Below are positions 46,760-53,958 of a stretch of DNA of 64,000 bases, in pieces. Source of the stretch: G965214625 sp965214625 (GTDB lineage: Bacteria; Pseudomonadota; Gammaproteobacteria; Arenicellales; Poriferihabitantaceae); NCBI GenBank assembly GCA_965214625.1, contig OZ243962.1, positions 124,001 to 188,000 on the forward strand, given 5' to 3'. The notes under the pieces are model-generated. The model was not told where the DNA came from. It was given only the letters and a program-made list of their open reading frames with translations, and searched no databases. Every line of letters starts with the position of its first letter. Position 1 is the first letter of the stretch. A program made the translations under genes and the position numbers.

Positions 46760-49187
46760 TCATACCGATCATCCTCATCAGACATCGGCCACAAATCCGG
46801 TTCAGGGGATCTATTCAATCCGTCATCAACGTGGTATTTTGCGTCGTCTTTGCGATGTGGCGAGACGTTTTACCCGATCGCTGTTATCGACACAGTATGG
46901 CAGTGCGCGGTACCCGTATACGGATGTGGGTCAACCGCCACGGCCTGATCGCTCTGTGATTGGGACCTGTCCGGTCTGCTTTAACAGCTGCCCCGTCACC
47001 TACCATTTGGAAAAAGGCCGACTCACCTCGATTACCGGGGTTGATAGCGACCCGGTCAGTCAGGGACGGCTATGCCCCAAAGGACAGTTCCAGATCCAGA
47101 TGTACAATTCCCCGGAACGACTTACGCAACCCCTAAAACGCGTTGGACAACGTGGTGAAGGCCGTTTTCAGCCGATCGACTGGGACACGGCGCTTGATGA
47201 AGTGGCTGATCGCCTGAAGTCTGTCCGGAAACGCTATGATGCAAGAGCGTTGGCGATTTATACGGGCACACGTTCCAGTTGGCTCAACAAAGCCGGGGGA
47301 GCGGCCCTGTTTGCCGAGTTGTTTGGTACTCCGAATCAGGAAGGTACTGCACCTCTTTGTGCCTCAGCCGCGGCCCAGGCCTTCAGAATCACACAGGGGT
47401 CGGCACCGGGGGGCAACAGTTTTACGGAAACGGACTTGGGTTCTGCTGATTATTATCTGTTTGTCGGCGACAACATGGCTGAAACCCGACCGGTCTATTT
47501 TGGTCTTATTCACGATTGTCGTATTGTCAACCGGGCCCGCATGGTGGTCATTGATCCCCGCCAATCAGCCACAGCGGCTAAAGCGGATGAATGGATCGCG
47601 ATTCGCCCTGGAACCGATATGGCATTGGCACTGGGAATGATGTTTCATTTGCAGGAACACGATCTCATCGATCGCCCCTTTCTGGAAAAAAAAGTCGCCG
47701 GCTGGGAACGTCTCTGCCAGTTTCTTCGACAAAAGCGGTATACGCCGAAATGGGCCGCTAAAGTGACCGATATTCCTGAAAAAACCATCTGTCGTCTGGC
47801 GGAAGAACTGGCACAGGCCAAACGGGCGGTCATTTTTGGTGGCAAGGGATTGAATCAGCATACCAATGGCTTTCAGAGCAATCGGGCATTTCATATGCTG
47901 TGTTTACTGGCCGGACAATGGGCCCGTCCCGGGGCCGGGTTCATGAACCTGAATCGCGGTTTGCCACTCCATGCGCATGCTCCCCAAGGCCGTGCCCCCT
48001 CTCGTGGTCCGGCGTTACGTAAGTCACCGACCGGTTGGATTGATGCGATGATCAGCGGGCGTCCCTATCCGATAAAGGCCTTTATTTCCACCGGCAATCC
48101 GCTATCGACCTGGCCGGGCCAGGCAAAATTGCGTCAGGCGATGCAGGCAATGGATCTGGTGGTTTATATGGAACTGTTTCCCCACGCAACCGCCTATTAT
48201 GCCGATTATGTCTTTCCAACCACGTCCGCACTGGAAGTCGGCGATGTCAATCGGTCCAACGATGACCGGCGGGTTGGATGGATCGAAAAAGCCATTGACG
48301 GGCCTGGTGAAGCACGCTCCGACCTGCATTTTTGGGTAGAACTGGGTAAACGCTTTGATTTTGACGATGTATTGAAAGATGAATACAAGTTGGACCCGGC
48401 ACATTTCTGGGACAACGAAATGATTGGGGCCAACGGGATGGAGGGCTTAACAACCGAACGAATGAAACAGCATCCTTCACGATGGGTCCGTGGCCCCCTC
48501 TCGGCCCCTGGGGCTGTCGAAGTGGAAACGCTGTTTCAGGATGGAACGATCTTTCCGGGGGACCGCAAGGGGCGACAGATTCCCACCGAGACCGGTCAGT
48601 TTGAAATCTGGACAGAAGCGTTGGAGAAACGGTTCCAGCCCTACGGGCTATCCCCTCTCCCGGAGTTTTACACCGACCCCGACCAACTTGTGCCACTTCC
48701 CCATCTCGAGTATCTGATTTCTGATGAGGAAGAAGGTATCCCCTCTCCCGTCTGGAATGGGGCGGCCTTGACTCGTCCAGTGCGCATTGTCAATAGCGCA
48801 CATAGGCCTTCTGTCGGGTACGATACTGAACTGATCAGTGGTCGCCCCCCTGCTCCTCACTTCCATTCCTGGACACACTGGTTCTGGCAGGCGAAGGAAA
48901 TGTGGCCCGAACAGTATGTCATGATACACCCCGAAAAAGCCGGGCGACTCGGCATTCAGGATCGTAACCGGGTGATCATTGAAAATCAGCATGGCCATAT
49001 TGAAGCGGTGGCTTGGCTCCATACGGGTATCCGCAAATCTGCGATATTTGTTCCCATCGGTTGGGACGAGCGACAAAAACGTGACCCGGCCGCCAGTGTC
49101 AACTGGCTGATCGACCACCACCTGCGGGATCCGATTTCTGATCAGACGAACATGAAATCGATTCTGGTCCGCCTGCGCAAAGCCTGA
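46752..49187 (+). CDS. Molybdopterin oxidoreductase catalytic subunit (DMSO reductase family), substrate unknown
   Basis: An 811-residue Mo/W-bisMGD enzyme. The N-terminal 4Fe-4S site is Cys73, Cys76, Cys80 and Cys108 (GTCPVCFNSC, then RLCPKGQ with the electron-relay Lys). The likely Mo ligand is the cysteine in APLCASAAAQ near residue 203, as in nitrate- and thiosulfate-reductase-like branches. VGDNMAETRPV and the C-terminal MGD-binding domain (LISGRPPAPHFHSWTHWF ... VFVPIGWDE-like) are present. About 70 residues precede the Fe-S site, without a clear twin-arginine signal. The start at 46752 overlaps the beta-subunit stop. The substrate is unassigned: it matches none of the well-known subfamilies closely enough to name. 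Confidence 0.85.
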   Translation: MNNHTDHPHQTSATNPVQGIYSIRHQRGILRRLCDVARRFTRSLLSTQYGSARYPYTDVGQPPRPDRSVIGTCPVCFNSCPVTYHLEKGRLTSITGVDSDPVSQGRLCPKGQFQIQMYNSPERLTQPLKRVGQRGEGRFQPIDWDTALDEVADRLKSVRKRYDARALAIYTGTRSSWLNKAGGAALFAELFGTPNQEGTAPLCASAAAQAFRITQGSAPGGNSFTETDLGSADYYLFVGDNMAETRPVYFGLIHDCRIVNRARMVVIDPRQSATAAKADEWIAIRPGTDMALALGMMFHLQEHDLIDRPFLEKKVAGWERLCQFLRQKRYTPKWAAKVTDIPEKTICRLAEELAQAKRAVIFGGKGLNQHTNGFQSNRAFHMLCLLAGQWARPGAGFMNLNRGLPLHAHAPQGRAPSRGPALRKSPTGWIDAMISGRPYPIKAFISTGNPLSTWPGQAKLRQAMQAMDLVVYMELFPHATAYYADYVFPTTSALEVGDVNRSNDDRRVGWIEKAIDGPGEARSDLHFWVELGKRFDFDDVLKDEYKLDPAHFWDNEMIGANGMEGLTTERMKQHPSRWVRGPLSAPGAVEVETLFQDGTIFPGDRKGRQIPTETGQFEIWTEALEKRFQPYGLSPLPEFYTDPDQLVPLPHLEYLISDEEEGIPSPVWNGAALTRPVRIVNSAHRPSVGYDTELISGRPPAPHFHSWTHWFWQAKEMWPEQYVMIHPEKAGRLGIQDRNRVIIENQHGHIEAVAWLHTGIRKSAIFVPIGWDERQKRDPAASVNWLIDHHLRDPISDQTNMKSILVRLRKA

Positions 49188-49199
49188 CGGTACCATACG

Positions 49200-49985
49200 A
49201 TGGCCTTCGCAAATCGCCTGCTTGCCCTGACGGCACTCGCCGCAACCGTCATTTGTGTGATCTATTTGTTCGTCGGAGTGGACAAGCTGGCTTGGGACCT
49301 GCGCCCCGGCTCCCCCATTGGTCAATCGATTGGCATTGCATCGGGACTGATCTTGTTGGGCACCTTGTACTACATCCCTGTTCGTCGTTCCGACGCCAGG
49401 GCAATTGCCAAACCGGCCGCACAGCATGGCCATGCACTGGTCGGCATACTGGGGGTCACTCTCGCTATCGTGCACTCTCAATTCGCCTTGAAAGAATGGT
49501 CTGCGTTGGTATTACTGACCACCATCGGTCTTTTGGCTTCCGGTCTTTATGGCCGGTTGATCGCCCCGCTCACAGTGGGTACGACCTTTGGCCGTCATGC
49601 CATTCCCTATGCGACTGCCGTCAAGTCTGTCGCCACGTCGGATCCCCTCCGGGAAATAATACGGCTCAAACGAACTGTACTGCGCATTTTGGATGCCGCG
49701 GCACACGAACATGATTTCGTTCTGCGTTGGCATCACTGGACCCGGCATCCCGGCGTTTCGCTCAGATATTATCGCCTGATCCTGATGGAACGGAGGTTGC
49801 TTGCCCGTCATCCGCTCAGTGGCTATCAACTGTTTTCACGAACAGAGCGATACTGGCGTGCATTGCATCTGTGGCTCGCGCTGTTATTCCTGATTGGCCT
49901 GATTGCTCACGTGGTGACAACGGTTTTTTTTGCCGACTATGTGGCCGACGGTAGCGAGGTGTACTGGTGGCATATGACCCGCTAG
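49200..49985 (+). CDS. Histidine-rich membrane subunit of the molybdoenzyme, cytochrome b-like
   Basis: A 261-residue integral membrane protein. Hydrophobic helices lie at about 6-27, 42-61, 77-94, 101-121 and 222-246. Histidines inside or at the ends of helices (His76, His78, His92, His223, His237) could ligate haem b, and a basic soluble loop spans 122-218 with more histidines (RWHHWTRHP). It is not NrfD- or DmsC-like in sequence. Placed 12 bases after the catalytic subunit, it is the likely quinone-linked anchor. I do not recognise its family with certainty. Confidence 0.6.
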   Translation: MAFANRLLALTALAATVICVIYLFVGVDKLAWDLRPGSPIGQSIGIASGLILLGTLYYIPVRRSDARAIAKPAAQHGHALVGILGVTLAIVHSQFALKEWSALVLLTTIGLLASGLYGRLIAPLTVGTTFGRHAIPYATAVKSVATSDPLREIIRLKRTVLRILDAAAHEHDFVLRWHHWTRHPGVSLRYYRLILMERRLLARHPLSGYQLFSRTERYWRALHLWLALLFLIGLIAHVVTTVFFADYVADGSEVYWWHMTR

Positions 49986-50096
49986 TCGTGGAACGGGGAA
50001 GATGTCATTTCTTGGTCAACGATTAAGACATGATGGCGTCTTGGGGAACGACAGGTGCTTTTTCATGAAATGTAATACTTATTGAGGTAATGATCG

Positions 50097-50507
50097 ATGG
50101 ATATTGAGGCACGCAGACGCACAATTACGGCCCAATACCTGGCCGATGCGGTGAATGATTTGAAAATCAACGAAATTCGGCGCCACATATTTCTATGCTG
50201 TGACCAGACCAAACCCAAATGCTCGTTGCGGGACCGCAGTCTTGCATCATGGAATTTTCTGAAACAGCGACTGAAAGATCTGGAACTGGTCAAGGAAGGA
50301 GGCATCTATCGCAGCAAAGCGAATTGCCTGCAGGTGTGTACCCGAGGACCGATTGCTCTGGTTTATCCGGAAGGTATTTGGTATCACTCGTGCTCCCCAG
50401 CCGTGTTGGAGCGAATCATTCAGGAGCACCTGATTGGGGGCAAGCCGGTGAATGAGTTTGTTTTTGCAAGACGCTCTTTGCCAGCGATGATACGAGCCGG
50501 AGACTGA
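50097..50507 (+). CDS. Thioredoxin-like [2Fe-2S] ferredoxin
   Basis: A 136-residue protein of the (2Fe-2S) ferredoxin family (COG3411). Cluster cysteines are in IFLCCDQTKPKCSLRDR (34 or 35, and 42) and NCLQVCTRGP (77 and 81). GPIALVYPEGIWYHSCSPAVLERIIQEHL is strongly characteristic. Such proteins occur singly or as NuoE-like parts of dehydrogenases. It follows the membrane subunit by 111 bases, with GAGG before its ATG, and may be the soluble electron partner of the molybdoenzyme. Confidence 0.9.
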   Translation: MDIEARRRTITAQYLADAVNDLKINEIRRHIFLCCDQTKPKCSLRDRSLASWNFLKQRLKDLELVKEGGIYRSKANCLQVCTRGPIALVYPEGIWYHSCSPAVLERIIQEHLIGGKPVNEFVFARRSLPAMIRAGD

Positions 50508-50520
50508 GTCAGACCAGTCA

Positions 50521-50538
50521 CGAACGGACACTCGTTCG
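50521..50538. terminator. Small hairpin between convergent genes
   Basis: CGAACG and CGTTCG form a perfect 6-base stem with a 6-base loop in the 39-base gap between the ferredoxin and Crp-family genes. It has no T-run, so a terminator role is only possible. Confidence 0.3.
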
Positions 50539-50546
50539 GATATCAC

Positions 50547-51233
50547 TCATGATGGATAGCGTACGGCTTGCAGGCCATGCAGATCGGTGATTATAATTTT
50601 TCGATTACCTATTTTGATATAGCCGGCGCTCTTGATGTTATTTAATGCGCCATTGACAAATTGTCGGGACACCCCCACCATGGAAGCCAGATCTTCGTGG
50701 GAGAGCTTGAGATCGATCAACACACCCTGATCGCACTTCACACCAAAACTAGCCGATAGGGCGAGCAGCATCCCCCGTACCCGATCTTCTGTCGAATGTG
50801 TGGCCAGGCTCAGTGCTAATTGAGCCACCCAACGCAGTCGCACTGACAAGGCACGAACCACCTGCTGTGCCAATTCCGGAAACGTTTCCAACAGATGATA
50901 AAAATGACTCAACGATAAAATATATACCGTCGAAATATCCAGAAATCGGACTGTCATCTGACGATTTTCGAGGCCACTCAAATCGACTGCACCGAGGATA
51001 TCACCGTCAGACCAGAACCCGGTGACCCCGGTTTTACCCTCTGGACTATAATAGGTTGACATCGCCTTGCCTTGTCGAATGAAAGCCACAAACCCGGCCG
51101 CATCGCCCTGCGTCCACAACACCTCACCCCGTTCAAAGGACTGCTTGTTGCATCGGTTCACTATGGCCTCTTCACACCGTGCTGAAATGGACCCGAGCAC
51201 ATTCAGATGTCCGCCATGACTGGATGGATTCAT
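50547..51233 (-). CDS. Crp/Fnr-family transcriptional regulator
   Basis: A 228-residue regulator. The N-terminal cyclic-nucleotide-type beta-barrel (SFERGEVLWTQGDAAGFVAF ... GFWSDGDILGAVDL) lacks the Fnr cysteine cluster. The C-terminal winged helix is LSHEDLASMVGVSRQFVNGALNNIKSAGYIKIG. It converges on the molybdoenzyme array, which is a plausible target. The ATG is taken over a TTG six codons earlier. A decayed partial copy of this gene lies 3 kb away at 53721-53870. Confidence 0.85.
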   Translation of the reverse strand: MNPSSHGGHLNVLGSISARCEEAIVNRCNKQSFERGEVLWTQGDAAGFVAFIRQGKAMSTYYSPEGKTGVTGFWSDGDILGAVDLSGLENRQMTVRFLDISTVYILSLSHFYHLLETFPELAQQVVRALSVRLRWVAQLALSLATHSTEDRVRGMLLALSASFGVKCDQGVLIDLKLSHEDLASMVGVSRQFVNGALNNIKSAGYIKIGNRKIIITDLHGLQAVRYPS

Positions 51234-51278
51234 CGTCAGAATACTTTGCACCTATAGCTATCGTACTTTATTTTCCAA

Positions 51279-51300
51279 CCCAATCAACGTATATATTGGG
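51279..51300. promoter_or_regulatory. Inverted repeat upstream of the Crp-family gene
   Basis: CCCAAT and ATTGGG arms with a 10-base spacer lie about 46 bases before the start. The size and dyad fit a Crp/Fnr-type or self-binding operator, but the arms do not match the TTGAT/ATCAA consensus. Confidence 0.3.
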
Positions 51301-51729
51301 AATTATATACTCGAATGCAACCCCTTTTTTCACGTTTCGGTTGTTTCGGCAAGTCATTGAGTGCGACCGACTATCAGGCTTGTGATGAAGCCGTGGGTTG
51401 GGATGGAAACTCATCAGAATCAATCCAAATCAAGACCAATATCCCGCAGGTCATTGCCTTTACATGACTTTCCGGTTCCCTTCGGTTCGACTGTTTTGCC
51501 CGGACGGCGCTCTGCGATTTGTGGTACGTTGCTATTTTGACGTGTTGCGGTTGGCCCGCAAGGGTCACAAGAGCAGCACTGTGACGGTACATTCACCGCC
51601 CTCGTTCGGGTGCCGCAACGATCTGCAAGGTACCGCTGCGGCGTGATGCTGTTCAAACTGAACTTCACCGGCCCCATCGAGTGAGATCCCTTGTCCCGCA
51701 AGAGATGTCGGCGGGTTCAGGGGACCTGC
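51301..51729. other. Gap between the Crp-family gene and the transposase remnant
   Basis: No gene is supported. It may include non-coding debris from the IS1634-like element, but no terminal inverted repeat could be recognised. Confidence 0.4.
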
Positions 51730-52611
51730 TTATGGCAACTTCCGGGTCGGTTGGGTCGGTATCACCACATCGCTGAGGATCAGCGTAGCTAGGTGACCGA
51801 GCAGGGTCCCTAGACTCGATATCGCGAGACCGTCTTCGGTGGTCTTGGCCTTTTGGACCGGAGAGGTGTCCTGTTCCCGGGCCTGATCAGACCGGCCGTT
51901 CATCCTCGAACAATAACGGCGCCAGTTTGCGACGCAGATGCCACTGCATATGCAGGACCAGCAGACACAGAAACCCATAGGTACGTACCCGGGTCGGGTG
52001 CTGGACAGACACCGGGCAGATATCCAGATGTCCGATCTTGAGATACCGAAAGGCCCGTTCGACCCGGCCGAGGTCTTTGGCGACCCACACGGCATCCTCG
52101 GCCGACAGTGCCTCGGCGTCAAGATGGGTGCGCACCTCATAGCGGCCGTCCAACCGGGTTTCGGACTCGATCCGGTCCGTTTGACAGGTAAAAGTCAGGT
52201 CGTCATCGGTCAGCGTGATCTCGAAGTGCTTTTCCACTTGGTGGCGGTTGACCTCGCATCTGACCCGCCAGGCGATGGTAGCCGGGGGTTGAGACATACC
52301 CGCAACCGTTCGTCGTGAAAGCCAGGATGAACGATTTCGGCCACCGTGTTGCCCACCAGCACATCGGGATCCAACGGGGCTTGGATATCACCGGACGCCG
52401 CAACCAGATTGCGCAGGACTGCGGTCTTGAGCGCTGAGACCCAGTCCGACCCGGCCAGCACCCGATCCTGTTGAATCCGCACCGTAGTCAACCTGCCCAT
52501 CCCCGGCCAGCGCTACGCGGACGATCCCGAAGTGACGCTGTATTTTCCTTGTCTGCTCCCCCACGGCAGTGGGATCAGCCGTATTGCCCTCAAACACAGG
52601 AATCCCCATCA
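51730..52611 (-). pseudogene. IS1634-family transposase pseudogene
   Basis: Several frames together rebuild the C-terminal two-thirds of an IS1634-type DDE transposase. The pieces in order are FEGNTADPTAVGEQTRKIQR, then (frameshift near 52497) DWVSALKTAVLRNLVAASGD to ERLRVCLNP, then (deletion and shift near 52290) VEKHFEITLTDDDLTF to FRYLKIGHLDICPVSVQHPT and RTYGFLCLLVLHMQWHLRR, then (shift near 51900) LAISSLGTLLGHLATLILSD to the TAA. The N-terminal third is missing: the fragment begins right at the stop of the outer-membrane gene. It is inactive. Confidence 0.85.
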
Positions 52612-53487
52612 CTTCCCGAAGAAATATTTCACGCCGAGCATCAATGACCAGTGATCCATATTACTGATTGTGGTGAAGTTGGAAATATCGGGAACCGGAT
52701 GGAAGTCGTAGTCACCTTTGACGTCTTTCATGTCACCGACCATGGAATAAGTGAGCTTCAAGCCGAGGAGCGTCCTTTCTTTGATACGGTAGTCGAATCC
52801 GGCATGGAGGTGTGCGGAATAGACGGAGTCAGAGAGGTCTACATGCTGGCGCCCGTTATATCTTTCGGGCATGTCGCAATCCAGCGCAGGGTTCTTGCAC
52901 GAATGCCATGACTGAAAATATAGCCCCGAGAGCTTGAGAAAAGAGACACCCACACCCCCGCCTAAATAAGGCGTGAAACGGCGGCCCATTACGGGGAAAT
53001 CGTAATAGGCGTTGAGTGAAAGGGAACGCGTCGTCAAATCGTCGATATGGGTATCGGATTCACTTTGATAGTTACTCATCGGGCGGGCCGTGATGTGTGA
53101 GTTGTCCAGATAGGTGATACCAGTGAATTTCTGTTCAATATCGTTTCTTCGCTGGGCCAGTGCGAGTTCCAGTCTAAATGTACCGAAAGCATGACCGCTG
53201 GCAATCTCGAATACGGTGCCCCCATCTGCTTCAAGATCATAGGACCACCGATAGCCATCGGGCGAGCCATCAGTGATATAGGTGCAATCATGATAGGGAT
53301 AGCAGATATTGTCGCGATTGTAACCCGCTTGCTCAATGCCGGAAGTCATGTTGTACCCGATACTCCCTCCGACGTACCAACCCAAAGGCATTACTTCAGA
53401 GTTGGCACTCGCCCTCGGCGCGCATGATATAGCGCATACCGCCAACATGAAAACAACGATGTAAAGTTTATCCGGCAAAAATCGCAT
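52609..53487 (-). CDS. Outer-membrane beta-barrel protein
   Basis: A 292-residue protein with a Sec signal peptide (MRFLPDKLYIVVFMLAVCAI, cleavage about ASA). The mature part alternates hydrophobic and polar residues: GWYVGGSIGYNM near the start, FTPYLGGGVGVSFLKL in the middle, and a final strand HWSLMLGVKYFFGK, as in eight-stranded porin-like or opacity-type proteins. GGAGGAGA stands 3 bases before the ATG, a very strong site; an open extension upstream is excluded by this. Four cysteines (ICYPYHDC; SCKNPALDC) may form two loop disulfides. The transposase remnant starts directly at the stop, so the last residues may have been altered. The function is unknown. Confidence 0.75.
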   Translation of the reverse strand: MRFLPDKLYIVVFMLAVCAISCAPRASANSEVMPLGWYVGGSIGYNMTSGIEQAGYNRDNICYPYHDCTYITDGSPDGYRWSYDLEADGGTVFEIASGHAFGTFRLELALAQRRNDIEQKFTGITYLDNSHITARPMSNYQSESDTHIDDLTTRSLSLNAYYDFPVMGRRFTPYLGGGVGVSFLKLSGLYFQSWHSCKNPALDCDMPERYNGRQHVDLSDSVYSAHLHAGFDYRIKERTLLGLKLTYSMVGDMKDVKGDYDFHPVPDISNFTTISNMDHWSLMLGVKYFFGK

Positions 53488-53720
53488 ATTTCTCCTCCTA
53501 TCCGGCGATTCGGGCAGTGAATGCTCGAACCCAGGCTCCGGGTAAAATCCCACAGTTGTGGAAAATGTGAAAGAGCACTTTCTCGGCAGGAAAACCTTGA
53601 AACTGTGCCGGAGCCAAACGGAAGAAGCGCTCCCATGGCGATAGGGACTACAGACACCGGTGCACACTCGTCAACCCCGACCCTGTCTGGATGAATCATT
53701 TGTTCCATAATAATACGGTT
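53488..53720. other. Upstream region of the outer-membrane gene
   Basis: It contains the strong ribosome-binding site at 53491-53498 (minus strand). No further gene is supported. Confidence 0.4.
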
Positions 53721-53870
53721 GTCAATGCATCATTGTCAAATTGTCGGGGCACCTCCATCATGGAAGACAGATCGCCGTAGAGAAGCTTGAGATCAATCAA
53801 CACACACTGACTGCATTTCACACCAAAACGAGTAGACAGGGTGAACACCTCCATACCTGAGTCCTCTGTA
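53721..53870 (-). pseudogene. Decayed partial copy of the nearby Crp-family gene
   Basis: Base by base this stretch resembles 50641-50790 of the intact regulator: shared blocks include CAAATTGTCGGG, CATGGAAG, AGCTTGAGATC and TTTCACACCAAAAC-like sequence. Translated, it gives LSTRFGVKCSQCVLIDLKLL followed by DLSSMMEVPRQFDNDAL against LSASFGVKCDQGVLIDLKLS and DLASMVGVSRQFVNGAL of the intact protein. Only about 45 codons around the HTH survive, and the recognition helix is damaged. It sits just downstream of norB, in the same direction. Confidence 0.8.
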
Positions 53871-53958
53871 GATGCGGTTGGCGAAGCTCGGTTTTAAAAA
53901 CAGCATCAGCCACAAAACCGGATTACCCTGCTTTGCAGGGAACACGGTTACTCCAATA

